Positions 7,969 through 20,161 of a DNA stretch of 64,000 nt are shown one piece after another (position 1 is the stretch's first letter; the number at the start of each line of letters is the position of its first letter). Source of the stretch: Streptomyces sp. NBC_01275 (lineage in GTDB: Bacteria > Actinomycetota > Actinomycetes > Streptomycetales > Streptomycetaceae); assembly GCF_026340655.1 (NCBI RefSeq), contig NZ_JAPEOZ010000001.1:2356001-2420000 (forward strand). Direction: 5' to 3'. The notes below the pieces were generated by a model that was not told the DNA's origin, did no database searches, and saw only the letters and a list, made by a program, of their open reading frames with translations. A program made the translations under genes and the position numbers.

Positions 7969-9483
7969 ATGGGACGGATTGCGGTGATCGGCGCCGGGAT
8001 GGGCGCGCTGGCGGCGGCCGCCCGGCTGGCCGTCGCGGGCCACCGGGTGACGGTGTACGAGCGTACGGAGACGTACGGCGGGTCGGTGCGCCGCTTCGAG
8101 CGGGACGGGTTCGGCTTCGACACCGGCCCGGGACTGCTGCCGCTGCCCGCCGTCTACCGCGACCTGTTCGTCAAGACCGGCAAGGAGCCGCTGGAGGCGT
8201 GCGTCGAGCTGGTCCAGGTCGACCCGTCGGCACGGCATGTGTTCGCGGACGGCGTCGAGGCGTCCCTGCCGAACGCCTCGCGCGCGGGCGTCGTCTCCGC
8301 TCTGGACGAGGCGCTGGGGTCGGGCGCCGGGCAGCGCTGGGGCGACTTCCTGGTCCGCGCCCGCGAGGCCTGGGAGCGTACGCGCCGGCCCCTCCTGGAA
8401 GAGCCCCTGTGGCCGAACTGGTCGGTGCTGGCCGACCGCGAGCCCTATCCGGCCGTCCCGCACAAGCGCCTGCTGCGCACCCGCCGGGCCGGCACCCTCG
8501 CCGAGATCGGCGCCTGGGAGCTGCGCGACCCCCGGCTCGCCGCGCTCCTGGAGGCGCACGCGCTCGCGTACGGCCTGGATCCCCGGGCCGCCCCGGCGAG
8601 CGCGGCCGTACTGCCGTACCTGGAGCACGCCTTCGGCACATGGCACGTCCGCGGGGGCGTCCGGGAGCTGGCCCGCGCGGTGTACGAGCGGTGTCTGGCC
8701 CGCCGGGTCGCGTTCGAGTTCGGCGCCGAGGTCACGCGGGTCATGGAGAAGGACGGGCGGGCGGCGGGCGTGGAGCTGGCCGACGGGACGGTGGTGGACG
8801 CGGACTTCGTGGTCGCCCCCGGCGACACCGCGGGCCTGCGCGCCCACACCGGCACCCACACGGACGCCCACGCGCGCGCCGACGGCCACTCCGTCGCCCC
8901 CGTCGCCCCCCAGCGGGGCCTGCCGAGCCGGCTGACCGTGCTGCTGGCGCTGCGCGGCGGTCGGCCGGAGGGGACGGCGCATCGGACGGTGGTGCACACC
9001 GAGGACCGCGAGGCCGAGCTGGAGAGCCTGTTCGGCACGGCGCCGGCCGTGCCCGCGCGGCCGACGGTCACGGTGCTGCGCCCCGGCGACGCCGCGCTGA
9101 CGCCGGACGGCGACCACGAGGCGGTCACGCTCAGCGCCGTGGTCCCCGCCGGGGCGGAGATACGCGGCGAGCACGCGGACGCGCTGGTCTCCGTCGCCGA
9201 ACGCGCCCTACCGGGCCTGCGCGAGAGGATCCTGTGGCGCGAGCTGCGCACGCCCGCCGACATCGCCGCGGAGACCGGCGCGACGGGCGGGGCGATCCCG
9301 GCGCCGGCGCTGGCCGCGGCCGGGGGCCGGCTGCTGCACCCGGCGAACTCCACGGGCCTGCAGGGCCTGTTCGGCGTCGGCGGCTGGTCGCATCCCGGCG
9401 GCGGACTCCCGCACGCGGGCATGTCGGGCGCGCTGGTGGCCGGACTGATCGTGGAGGGACCGGAGTTCCGGGGCTCGCAGTGA
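7969..9483 (+). CDS. FAD/NAD(P)-dependent oxidoreductase, phytoene desaturase-like
   Basis: This protein of about 504 residues opens directly with the dinucleotide-binding motif VIGAGMGALAAAARLAVAGHRV (residues about 5-26), ending in VYERTE. FGFDTGPGLL follows, then a C-terminal FGVGGWSHPGGGLPHAG flavin-binding signature. This is the layout of CrtI-type desaturases and related isomerases. No carotenoid genes lie nearby, so the substrate is unknown. The start was set at ATG 7969; longer TTG and GTG starts (7939, 7942) add residues ahead of the Rossmann motif and lack ribosome sites. The gene may be leaderless or weakly translated. Confidence 0.8.
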   Translation: MGRIAVIGAGMGALAAAARLAVAGHRVTVYERTETYGGSVRRFERDGFGFDTGPGLLPLPAVYRDLFVKTGKEPLEACVELVQVDPSARHVFADGVEASLPNASRAGVVSALDEALGSGAGQRWGDFLVRAREAWERTRRPLLEEPLWPNWSVLADREPYPAVPHKRLLRTRRAGTLAEIGAWELRDPRLAALLEAHALAYGLDPRAAPASAAVLPYLEHAFGTWHVRGGVRELARAVYERCLARRVAFEFGAEVTRVMEKDGRAAGVELADGTVVDADFVVAPGDTAGLRAHTGTHTDAHARADGHSVAPVAPQRGLPSRLTVLLALRGGRPEGTAHRTVVHTEDREAELESLFGTAPAVPARPTVTVLRPGDAALTPDGDHEAVTLSAVVPAGAEIRGEHADALVSVAERALPGLRERILWRELRTPADIAAETGATGGAIPAPALAAAGGRLLHPANSTGLQGLFGVGGWSHPGGGLPHAGMSGALVAGLIVEGPEFRGSQ

Positions 9484-9575
9484 ACTCCCGGTGAGGCCCG
9501 GCAAGTTCCCGGTGAGCTCCTGACAGTCAGCCCCGAAGGGCCGGCCGCCGGTCGGCCCCGAAGGCGAAGCGCCTG

Positions 9576-10640
9576 TCAGAACCGATACTGCTCGTCGTAC
9601 CCGTTCCCCTGCTGCTGCCCGTTCCCCTGCTGCTGCCCGTCGCCCTGCTGCCCGTCGCCCTGGTACGGGTACGACTGCTCGGGCGGGAGTTCGCCGCCGA
9701 GCGGATCGTCGGTGCTGCGCTGCTGCGGGACCCAGACGCCGCCGGCCGGGGTCTCCCCGTAGCCGCTGGCGCCGTACTGGTCCTGGCCGTAGCCCTGCCC
9801 GTACTGCTGCTGGCCGTAGCCGGCGTCGTAGGAGCCGCCGCCGTAGGTCTGGGTGCCGATGTACGGGTCGGAGTAGGCGGCGTACTGCTGCTCGCCGGTG
9901 GTGTCGTAGCCGTACTGCTGCTGGCTGTACCCGGAGTAGTTGTCGTAGCCGTAGGTCTGGTCCGCGCCCTGGGCGGCCGTCGCGTACTGGTCCTGGGGCT
10001 GCGGCTGGCCGGTGGCGGCCGCGTAGGCGGCGTCGCTGTACACGCCGTAGGAGCCGGTGTCGTCGGGCAGGGGCTGCGGCTCGTACACGGACGCGCTCTC
10101 GCCGGCACGGGCGGCGGGCGTGAAGACGTCGTCGCGGTCGTAGTCGTCGTCGCCGAAGGAGCTCTTGTCGCCGTAGGAGTTCGCGTCCTGGCCGAACGCC
10201 ATGTCGTCGCCGCCGTACGGCGACTCGGCGTCGTAGCCGGCCGCCTCGGCGGCCTCCAGGCCGGACACCTCGAGGGTGGGGTCCCGGCGCTCGGCCTTGC
10301 CGCGGCGGCGCTTGCTGCCACCGGCCTTGCTCTCGGCGTTCTCGGAGTTCCCGAAGCTCCCCGGGTCCTCGACGCTCTCGGCGTCCGCGCGCCGGACGGC
10401 CCAGCCCTCGGCGAAGCCGCGGCGGAACGACAGGGTGACGTAGGTCTGGCCGACCGCGAAGGCGATCGCGCCCAGGCCGATGACGACGACCGACGGAATC
10501 AGGACACCGAGAACCACGCCGAGGAAGCCGACGAAGGCCAGCAGCCGCCAGCGCAGCCGTGCCTTGTACTGCAGCAGGACCTCGCCCAGCAGCCACAACG
10601 CGACGATGCCGAACGCGATGTAGAGGACCGTCCAGCCCAT
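9576..10640 (-). CDS. Membrane protein with a Gln/Tyr/Gly-rich low-complexity tail
   Basis: This 354-residue protein has two or three N-terminal membrane helices (residues 1-75), then a basic linker (SKRRRGKAERR). A long Gln/Tyr/Gly/Ser/Asp-rich tail (residues about 140-354) is full of QQYG, YGQ and GQQQGNG motifs and has almost no hydrophobic core. The tail is predicted disordered and resembles prion-like or condensate-forming regions. GGAGAGGGG precedes the ATG. It lies downstream of metF on the same strand with a 56-nt gap, so it may share its transcript. I know of no function; the family appears restricted to Streptomyces. Confidence 0.8.
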   Translation of the reverse strand: MGWTVLYIAFGIVALWLLGEVLLQYKARLRWRLLAFVGFLGVVLGVLIPSVVVIGLGAIAFAVGQTYVTLSFRRGFAEGWAVRRADAESVEDPGSFGNSENAESKAGGSKRRRGKAERRDPTLEVSGLEAAEAAGYDAESPYGGDDMAFGQDANSYGDKSSFGDDDYDRDDVFTPAARAGESASVYEPQPLPDDTGSYGVYSDAAYAAATGQPQPQDQYATAAQGADQTYGYDNYSGYSQQQYGYDTTGEQQYAAYSDPYIGTQTYGGGSYDAGYGQQQYGQGYGQDQYGASGYGETPAGGVWVPQQRSTDDPLGGELPPEQSYPYQGDGQQGDGQQQGNGQQQGNGYDEQYRF

Positions 10641-10696
10641 GTACGCCCCTCTCCCAGTGGCCGCTACGCAGTGTGTCGTATGTCGGTGCGACCGGT

Positions 10697-11629
<933 letters not shown>

Positions 11630-11755
11630 TTAGCCAGGGGGCGGCGGACACCCAACCGGACGTCGGATATTCGCCCGAATTGTCGGCCTGTTTTGTCCAC
11701 CCCTCGGACAGGTCTCCGACCGAAAAGCGTCCTGGCGGTTCATGCGCTCCACGGC

Positions 11756-12436
11756 TCACACGCTCCGCAGTCGCTTCGCGAACTCCGTCGCCGCGGCGCG
11801 CGGGTCGTCCGCCTCGGTGAGCGCCCGGACCACGACCACGCGGCGGGCGCCCGCCTCCAGCACCTCGTCGAGGTTGCCGAGGTCGATGCCTCCGATGGCG
11901 AACCAGGGGCGGTCGGCGCCGAGGGACGCGGTGCGGCGGACCAGGTCGAGACCGGGGGCGTGACGGCCGGGCTTGGTGGGGGTGGGCCAGCACGGGCCGG
12001 TGCAGAAGTAGTCGACGCCGTCCTGGACGGCGGCGGCCTCCGCTTCCGCCCCGGCGTGCGTGGAGCGCCCTATGAGGACGTCGTCGCCGAGGATCGCGCG
12101 GGCCGCGGGGACCGGCAGGTCGCCCTGGCCGAGGTGGAGGACGTCGGCGCCGGCCGCGTGGGCGACGTCCGCGCGGTCGTTGACCGCGAGGAGCTTGCCG
12201 TGCCGGGCGCACGCGTCGGCGAACACCTTCAGGTGCTCCAGCTCCTCGGCCGCCTCCATGCCCTTGTCCCGCAGCTGCACGATGTCGACGCCGCCGGCGA
12301 GTACCGCGTCGAGGAACTCCGGCAGGTCGCCCTGGCGGGTGCGGGCGTCCGTGCAGAGGTAGAGCCGGGCGTCGCCGAGGCGGGCGGCGCGGGCGGTGGC
12401 GGACATGGACGTGTCAGGCAGACGCGTGTCGGGCAT
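11756..12436 (-). CDS. thiE: Thiamine phosphate synthase
   Basis: ThiE joins the thiazole and pyrimidine moieties to make thiamin phosphate. The protein shows [41 protein letters not shown] and the [12 protein letters not shown] loop (normally GPxxxTxTK), all diagnostic of the family. The start was set at ATG 12436, with a G-rich ribosome site about 10 nt upstream; an earlier ATG at 12463 sits inside a terminator hairpin. It is encoded opposite the riboswitch-controlled thiOSG unit at 14.8-17 kb and shows no riboswitch of its own. Confidence 0.93.
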   Translation of the reverse strand: MPDTRLPDTSMSATARAARLGDARLYLCTDARTRQGDLPEFLDAVLAGGVDIVQLRDKGMEAAEELEHLKVFADACARHGKLLAVNDRADVAHAAGADVLHLGQGDLPVPAARAILGDDVLIGRSTHAGAEAEAAAVQDGVDYFCTGPCWPTPTKPGRHAPGLDLVRRTASLGADRPWFAIGGIDLGNLDEVLEAGARRVVVVRALTEADDPRAAATEFAKRLRSV

Positions 12437-12462
12437 GCGTGTGTCCCCCCGGGGCGGTGGCA

Positions 12463-12504
12463 TACGGGCCGCGGCCGCGGCACAGCGTGCGGCCGCGGCC
12501 CGTA
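12463..12504 (-). terminator. Perfect 16-bp GC hairpin between the Rv2175c-type gene and thiE
   Basis: Arms 12463-12478 and 12489-12504 are exact complements around a 10-nt loop. The hairpin lies 28 nt after the stop of the leftward Rv2175c-type gene and directly upstream of thiE, so it probably separates the two transcripts. Confidence 0.75.
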
Positions 12505-12531
12505 CACCGGGTGGTTGTTCGAATCAGCGGC

Positions 12532-12897
12532 TCAGACGGCGAGCGCCTGGGCGCGGCGCTTCACCTCCGTGCCGCGATTCTCGCTCAGAGCCTGCGCGGG
12601 GGTGCCGGGCAGGCTCGGGTCGGCGGTGAAGAGCCACTCCAGCATCTCTTCGTCCGAAAAGCCGTCGTCCCGCAGGAGCGTCAGGGTCCCGACCAGGCCC
12701 TTGACGACCTTGTCCTCGTCGATGAAGGCGGCGGGGACGTGCAGCGCGCGGTTCTCACCACGTCGTACGGCGATGAGCTGGCCCTCCTTGACCAGCTGCC
12801 GGACGCGCGTCACCTCGACATCGAGCATTTCGGCGATATCGGGCAGGGTGAGCCAGGCAGGGACGAGAGCATCGATCTTTGCGTCAATCTCGGTCAC
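12532..12897 (-). CDS. Rv2175c family DNA-binding protein
   Basis: This protein of about 121 residues has a winged helix-turn-helix of the excisionase/MerR type: WLTLPDIAEMLDVEVTRVRQLVKEGQLIAVRRGENR, outlined here as residues 15-50. A C-terminal helical Rv2175c domain follows (VGTLTLLRDDGFSDEEMLEWLF). In M. tuberculosis, Rv2175c is a DNA-binding substrate of the kinase PknL; a PknL-like kinase is encoded 4.3 kb away in this window. The GTG at 12897 gives the family's usual N-terminus (TEIDAKID); GTG 12921 would add eight residues. Confidence 0.88.
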   Translation of the reverse strand: MTEIDAKIDALVPAWLTLPDIAEMLDVEVTRVRQLVKEGQLIAVRRGENRALHVPAAFIDEDKVVKGLVGTLTLLRDDGFSDEEMLEWLFTADPSLPGTPAQALSENRGTEVKRRAQALAV

Positions 12898-12966
12898 GGG
12901 AACAAGCCTGCCATCTGCCACTGACAGTCGGAAGCCGGGCCCGTCCGACCAGGCGGTTTCGGCACG

Positions 12967-14238
12967 TTACGCCGTCGCCGCCTTCAGCGGCCTGGCCGGA
13001 TCCGCCAGGAGCTCGGGGTTCATCGCGGCTCCCGACTCGATCAGTCGGCGGCCCTGGGCCAGGTCCCGGGGGCGGCCCACCGCGAGCAGGGCGACCAGCC
13101 TGCCCTCGCGCAGCCAGCAGACCGTCCAGGCGGGGCCGGCGGGGTCGCCGCGCCACCGGGTGGTGTCGGCGGCGGAGTGGTGGCCGGCGTACTGGACGAA
13201 GCGGCCGAACTGCTCGGACCAGAAGTACGGGACCGGGTCGTAGACCGCGGGGGGCTCGCCGGTGACCGCGCCGAGGATGTTCGCCGCGACGGTGCGCGGG
13301 CCCTGGAGGGCGTTGTCCCAGTGGTGGACGAGAAGCCGCTCGCCGTACCTTCCTGAAGGGAAGGAGGCGCAGTCGCCGACCGCGTACACGTCCGGCACGG
13401 AGGTGCGCAGACAGGAGTCGGCCACGACCTCGCCGTGCACGCCGAGCTCGATGCCGGAACCGGCCAGCCAGGCGGTGGCGGGGCGGGCGCCGATGCCGAC
13501 CACGACGGCTCCGGCGGGCAGCCGCGTGCCGTCGTCGAGGACGACCGCGCCGGGCTCGACGCGCTCCACGCGCGTGTGGGTGTGCAGGGCGATGCCGCTG
13601 TCGGCGTACCAGGCGGCCATCGGGGCGGCGACCTCGGCGGGCAGCGCCCCGGCCAACGGCCGGTCGGCGGCCTCGACGACGGTGACCGCGCAGCCTGCCT
13701 CGCGGGCGGCGGTGGCGAACTCCGCGCCGATCCAGCCGGCGCCGACGACCACGACGTCGTGCTGCCGGGCGAGCACGGGCCGCAGCCGTTCGGCGTCGTC
13801 CAGGGTGCGCAGCAGATGCACGCCGGGCACGCCCTCGGAGCCGGGCAGCCGGATCGGTTCGGCGCCGGTGGCGAGGACGAGGACGTCGTACGGGACGGGT
13901 CCGGTCTCGGTGTCCAGCTCATGGTCGGCGGGGCGCACGCCGAGGACCTCGCGGCCGAGCTGCAGCTCGATGCCGAGGCTCTCGAAGTCGACGTCGAAGG
14001 CGGAGCCCTCGGCCTTGCCGAGCAGGACGGCCTTGGACAGCGGGGGCCGGTCGTAGGGCTGGTGGGGCTCGGCGCCGATCAGCGTCACCGCCGCGTCGAA
14101 GCCCTGCTCGAAGCCCTGCTCGCGCAGGGCGACCGCGGTCTGCACCCCGGCCATGCCCGCGCCGACGACGACCACGCGCCGTACGGCCGAACCGCCTTCC
14201 GCGACCGGCCCGCTCTCTCCCTGCGTCTGCTCGCTCAC
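12967..14238 (-). CDS. FAD-dependent pyridine nucleotide-disulphide oxidoreductase (ferredoxin reductase-like)
   Basis: This 423-residue protein has two nucleotide-binding motifs: VVVVGAGMAGVQTAVALREQG near residue 22 for FAD and VVVVGAGWIGAEFA near residue 160 for NAD(P)H. It also has the DVYAVGDCA motif near residue 290 and a C-terminal reductase domain. It resembles rubredoxin/ferredoxin reductases of the BenD/AIF type, which pass electrons from NAD(P)H to a small iron-sulphur partner or P450 system. No partner is adjacent. The redox Cys pair of thioredoxin reductases is absent. Confidence 0.87.
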   Translation of the reverse strand: MSEQTQGESGPVAEGGSAVRRVVVVGAGMAGVQTAVALREQGFEQGFDAAVTLIGAEPHQPYDRPPLSKAVLLGKAEGSAFDVDFESLGIELQLGREVLGVRPADHELDTETGPVPYDVLVLATGAEPIRLPGSEGVPGVHLLRTLDDAERLRPVLARQHDVVVVGAGWIGAEFATAAREAGCAVTVVEAADRPLAGALPAEVAAPMAAWYADSGIALHTHTRVERVEPGAVVLDDGTRLPAGAVVVGIGARPATAWLAGSGIELGVHGEVVADSCLRTSVPDVYAVGDCASFPSGRYGERLLVHHWDNALQGPRTVAANILGAVTGEPPAVYDPVPYFWSEQFGRFVQYAGHHSAADTTRWRGDPAGPAWTVCWLREGRLVALLAVGRPRDLAQGRRLIESGAAMNPELLADPARPLKAATA

Positions 14239-14270
14239 CCGATCACCTTAGTCAGCTGACGAACGGTCAG

Positions 14271-14621
14271 TCAGTCGTCGTGCTCCGTGACCTGCTCCAC
14301 GACACTGGTCCCGCTGCCGGACTGCGACTCCCACTCCCAGGTCTCGTCGAGGCGCACCCGCCGGTCGGGCAGCTCGACGACCGTCGACACGCAGTGCCCG
14401 GCGGACGTCGTCCCGTCCCGCTTGAGCTGCACGTACCGGAAGTCGAGCCGGTCCCCCTCCCGGGTGCCCACCAGATGCCCGCGTACCACGTCGCCGCCCG
14501 CGTAGTCGGCCCAGATCACGCCGTCTTGCTCGTGGTACGTGAAGCGGGTGCGGGCGCCGACCTGACCGGGGGCCTGGTCGGCGACGGGGGCCAGGACGAG
14601 GCCGTCGAGGGAACGGGGCAC
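14271..14621 (-). CDS. Hypothetical small beta-rich protein
   Basis: This is a 116-residue protein with alternating hydrophobic strands (TRFTYHEQDGVIWADYAGG, RLDFRYVQLKRDG, VSTVVELPDRRVRL) that suggest a lipocalin-like beta barrel. Homologues are widespread in Streptomyces and are sometimes labelled N-acetylglutamate synthase without obvious basis; no acetyltransferase motif is visible here. It lies 32 nt upstream of the FAD reductase gene on the same strand, so the two may form an operon. GGAGG precedes the start. Confidence 0.65.
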   Translation of the reverse strand: MPRSLDGLVLAPVADQAPGQVGARTRFTYHEQDGVIWADYAGGDVVRGHLVGTREGDRLDFRYVQLKRDGTTSAGHCVSTVVELPDRRVRLDETWEWESQSGSGTSVVEQVTEHDD

Positions 14622-14676
14622 GGAAGGAGGCTCCCTTACTGAGTCACGGAGCGTGGCGCTAGGGTGGCCAAACTAG

Positions 14677-14772
14677 AGCACTCGCGGGAGTCCGGACGCA
14701 CCGGGCTGAGAGGGAGGCTGGCGGCCTCCGACCGTAGGAACCTGATCCGGGTCATGCCGGCGAAGGGAGGGG
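14677..14772 (+). promoter_or_regulatory. TPP riboswitch (THI element)
   Basis: The conserved TPP aptamer pieces occur in order: CGGGAGTCCGG, then CACCGGGCTGAGAGGGAGG, then ACCGTAGGAACCTGATC, then CGGGTCATGCCGGCGAAGGG. The GCTGAGA and ACCTGATC cores are intact. It ends about 10 nt before the thiO start. The GGAGGGG at 14767-14773 is the likely ribosome site, which suggests control at translation initiation, as is usual in actinobacteria. Confidence 0.95.
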
Positions 14773-14782
14773 CTGGACGCCC

Positions 14783-17009
<2,227 letters not shown>

Positions 17010-17163
17010 CCGCCCCCCTCCTCCTCCCCTCGCCCGTCCCCCCCTCGCCCGCCCTCCGCTGCGCCTCTCCTCCTTGGCTCTCGCGTCACAGGTCAGCTGC
17101 AGTCCTGCGGCGATATCGGCGGAGGCGGTGGGGGTGTCAGCGGGGGCTCGTAGACTCGCGGAT

Positions 17164-19134
17164 GTGGACACGACCCTTCAGGACCCTCTCGTCGGGCAGG
17201 TGCTCGACGGCCGGTATCGCGTCGAGGCGCGGATCGCGGTCGGCGGGATGGCCACGGTCTACCGGGCCGTGGACACCCGCCTCGACCGGGTGCTCGCGCT
17301 CAAGGTGATGCATCCGACGCTCGCCGCGGACGCCACCTTCGTCGAGCGGTTCATCCGCGAGGCCAAGTCCGTCGCCCGGCTCGCGCACCCCAACGTGGTG
17401 CAGGTCTTCGACCAGGGCGCCGACAGGTCGTATGTGTATCTCGCCATGGAGTACATCGCCGGCTGCACGCTGCGCGACGTGCTGCGCGAGCGCGGGGCGC
17501 TGCAGCCGCGGGCCGCGCTGGACATCCTGGAGCCGGTCCTCGCCGCGCTCGGCGCCGCGCACCGGGCCGGGTTCGTGCACCGGGACATGAAGCCCGAGAA
17601 CGTGTTGATAGGGGACGACGGGCGGGTCAAGGTCGCCGACTTCGGGCTCGTGCGGTCGGTGGACACCGTGACCAGCACCACCGGGGCCGTCCTCGGCACC
17701 GTCGCCTATCTCGCCCCCGAGCAGATCGAGCAGCCGGGCGCCGCCGACCCCCGGGTCGACGTGTACGCGTGCGGAGTCGTGCTCTACGAGATGCTCACCG
17801 GTGAGAAGCCGCACGACGGGGACTCCCCCGCGATCGTGCTCTACAAGCACCTCCACGAAGACGTCCCGCCGCCCTCGGCCGCCGTGCCCGGTCTGGCGTA
17901 CGAGCTGGACGAGCTGGTCGCGTCGGCCACCGCCCGGACGCCCAGCGTCCGGCCGCACGACGCCGTCGCGCTGCTCGCCCAGGTGCGGGAGGCGCGCGGT
18001 GCGCTCGGCGCGGACCAGCTGGACGCGCTGCCCCCGCAGGCCGTCTCCGCGGAGCACGACAACGCGGAGGACCGCACGAGCGTGATCCCGCGCTCGCTGA
18101 CCGTGCCGCGGCCGCTGCCCGTCAACGAGGACGACGACCCGCTCCTGAACGGCGGCCTCGACGCCCCCTACGACGGCGAAGGCGGCGTGCACCGGACCTC
18201 CCGCTTCCAGAGCCCGCCGCCGCTGCCGCCCCGGCGCCGCCTCGCGCGGCCCCGGCGCGGGGTGTTCGCGCTGGTCACCGTCGTCCTGCTGGTGCTCGGC
18301 ATCGGCACGGGCGTCTGGTACATCAACTCCGGTCAGTTCACCAAGGTGCCGCCGGTGCTGACGAAGACCCAGAGCCAGGCCGAGAAGCGGCTGAAGGCGG
18401 CCGGGCTCGAGGTCGGCAAGGTCGAGCACGCCTACAGCGACACCATCAAGCGCGGCCGGATCATCGGCACGGACCCGGAGCCGGGCTCCCGCATCCGCAA
18501 GAACGACTCGGTGACGCTCACCGTCTCCGACGGTCCGGACACCGTGAAGGTGCCGGACGTGAAGGGCTCCCGGCTGGACAAGGCCGAGGAGCTGCTGAAG
18601 TCGGACGGTCTGGAGCCGGGCCTGGTCACCAAGGCGTTCAGCGAGGACGTCATCAACGGGTTCGTGATCAGCACCAACCCGGAGGCCGGGACGGAGCGGC
18701 GGTCGGGCTCGGCGGTCTCCATCGTCGTCAGCAAGGGCAGCCCGATCGACGTCCCGGACGTCACCGGGGAGGACCTGGACGACGCCAGGGCCGAGCTGGA
18801 GGAGGCCGGTCTGGAGGTGAAGGTCTCCGCCGAGGAGATCAACTCCGAGTTCGACAAGGGCCAGGTCGCGGCGCAGACCCCGGACGAGGGCAGTCAGGCC
18901 GCCGACGGCGACACGGTGACGCTGACGCTGTCCAAGGGCCCGGAGATGGTCGAGGTCCCGGACGTGGTCGGCGCGAGCGTGGACGACGCCAAGTCGCTCC
19001 TCGAACAGTCCGGTTTCAAGGTCGAGGAGGACCGCGGACTGCTGGGGCTGTTCGGCGACACCGTCAAGAGCCAGTCCGTGGACGGCGGCGAGTCCGCGCC
19101 CAAGGGTTCGACGATCAAGATCACCATCCGATGA
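17164..19134 (+). CDS. PASTA-domain Ser/Thr protein kinase (PknB/PknL type)
   Basis: This 656-residue membrane kinase has a glycine loop (IAVGGMATVYRA), catalytic Lys47, HRDMKPEN with Asp141, DFG at 159-161 and APEQ. A juxtamembrane linker follows, one transmembrane helix at about residues 367-387, and four extracellular PASTA repeats (about 395-656, each starting VP-D/V). PASTA domains bind muropeptides or lipid II, so the kinase probably senses the envelope. Position near the Rv2175c-type gene suggests PknL-type orthology. The GTG at 17164 follows a TAGACT -10-like box at 17151 by 7 nt, so the mRNA is probably leaderless. Confidence 0.92.
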   Translation: MDTTLQDPLVGQVLDGRYRVEARIAVGGMATVYRAVDTRLDRVLALKVMHPTLAADATFVERFIREAKSVARLAHPNVVQVFDQGADRSYVYLAMEYIAGCTLRDVLRERGALQPRAALDILEPVLAALGAAHRAGFVHRDMKPENVLIGDDGRVKVADFGLVRSVDTVTSTTGAVLGTVAYLAPEQIEQPGAADPRVDVYACGVVLYEMLTGEKPHDGDSPAIVLYKHLHEDVPPPSAAVPGLAYELDELVASATARTPSVRPHDAVALLAQVREARGALGADQLDALPPQAVSAEHDNAEDRTSVIPRSLTVPRPLPVNEDDDPLLNGGLDAPYDGEGGVHRTSRFQSPPPLPPRRRLARPRRGVFALVTVVLLVLGIGTGVWYINSGQFTKVPPVLTKTQSQAEKRLKAAGLEVGKVEHAYSDTIKRGRIIGTDPEPGSRIRKNDSVTLTVSDGPDTVKVPDVKGSRLDKAEELLKSDGLEPGLVTKAFSEDVINGFVISTNPEAGTERRSGSAVSIVVSKGSPIDVPDVTGEDLDDARAELEEAGLEVKVSAEEINSEFDKGQVAAQTPDEGSQAADGDTVTLTLSKGPEMVEVPDVVGASVDDAKSLLEQSGFKVEEDRGLLGLFGDTVKSQSVDGGESAPKGSTIKITIR

Positions 19135-19199
19135 CCGGGAGCACCCCCGGGACCGCCCCCGTGGCCGGGGGACCCGCCGCCGCGTGACACCCTGAACGG

Positions 19200-20078
19200 G
19201 TGAACAATCAGCAGCCCGGTCCCTCGCGCAACCCCGTCGGCGGCCATGTCCCCGTGGCCGGCGGACTGCACTCCGTGGGACTGTCGTACGCCCAGGACCT
19301 GCGGGCCGAGACGGTCCAGGTCTTCGTCGCCAACCCGCGCGGCTGGGCCACGCCCGCCGGGAACCCGCGGCAGGACGAGGCCTTCCGGGAGGCGTGCTCG
19401 GCCGAGTCGATCCCGGCGTACGTGCACGCGCCGTATCTGATCAACTTCGGCTCGCACACCGAGGCGACGGTGGAGCGGTCGGTGGAGTCGCTGCGGCACT
19501 CGCTGCGCCGGGGGCGGGAGATCGGCGCGCTGGGCGTGGTCGTGCACACGGGGAGCGCGACGGGCGGGCGGGAGCGGTCCGTGGCGCTGCAGCAGGTGCG
19601 GGAGCGTCTGCTGCCGCTGTTGGACGAGCTGACCCATGACGACGACCCGTTCCTGCTGCTGGAGTCGACCGCCGGGCAGGGCTCCTCGCTCTGCTCACGG
19701 ACCTGGGACTTCGGGCCGTACTTCGAGGCGCTGGACGCCCATCCGAAGCTGGGCGTCTGTCTGGACACCTGTCACATCTTCGCGGCCGGACACGATCTGA
19801 CCGGGCCGAGCGGTATGCACCAGACCCTCGACCTGCTGGTGGACACGGTCGGCGAGGGCCGGCTGAAGCTGATCCACGCCAACGACTCCAAGGACGTCGT
19901 CGGCGCCCACAAGGACCGGCACGAGAACATCGGCGCGGGTCACATCGGCGAGGATCCGTTCCGCGCCCTGATGACCCACCCGGCGACCGCGAACGTACCC
20001 CTGATCATCGAGACGCCCGGCGGCAAGGAGGGGCACGCGGCGGACGTGGAGCGGCTGAAGAAGTTGCGGGACGGATAG
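19200..20078 (+). CDS. nfo: Endonuclease IV (AP endonuclease)
   Basis: This 292-residue TIM-barrel protein belongs to the AP endonuclease 2 family, which cleaves DNA at abasic sites. Visible metal-ligand motifs include YVHAPYLINF, VVHTGS, LLLESTAGQG, GVCLDTCHIFAAGHD, LIHANDSKD and HENIGAGHIG, giving a complete tri-zinc site. The GTG at 19200 is the first plausible start; no ribosome site is seen, so the transcript may be leaderless or coupled to the kinase gene 65 nt upstream. Confidence 0.92.
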   Translation: MNNQQPGPSRNPVGGHVPVAGGLHSVGLSYAQDLRAETVQVFVANPRGWATPAGNPRQDEAFREACSAESIPAYVHAPYLINFGSHTEATVERSVESLRHSLRRGREIGALGVVVHTGSATGGRERSVALQQVRERLLPLLDELTHDDDPFLLLESTAGQGSSLCSRTWDFGPYFEALDAHPKLGVCLDTCHIFAAGHDLTGPSGMHQTLDLLVDTVGEGRLKLIHANDSKDVVGAHKDRHENIGAGHIGEDPFRALMTHPATANVPLIIETPGGKEGHAADVERLKKLRDG

Positions 20079-20096
20079 CCTGGGCACTGCCCTGGA

Positions 20097-20113
20097 ATAC
20101 CCCTAGGGGGTAT
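20097..20113 (+). promoter_or_regulatory. CsoR-type copper operator
   Basis: ATACCCCtagGGGGTAT is a near-perfect palindrome with a 3-nt centre, extended to GTATAC on the right. It has the TACCCC/GGGGTA architecture of CsoR/RicR-type copper repressor operators. It overlaps a TATACG -10-like element and lies about 50 nt upstream of the DUF4396 start. Confidence 0.7.
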
Positions 20114-20161
20114 ACGGTTCATGCGCGGTGCAGGAACCGTCGTCCGACATTGGGGGCACGT

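Noticed and set aside
7939..9483. Carotenoid gene cluster around the desaturase-like oxidoreductase
   Set aside because: No crtE, crtB or crtY-like genes flank it; neighbours are housekeeping. It is treated as an orphan FAD oxidoreductase.
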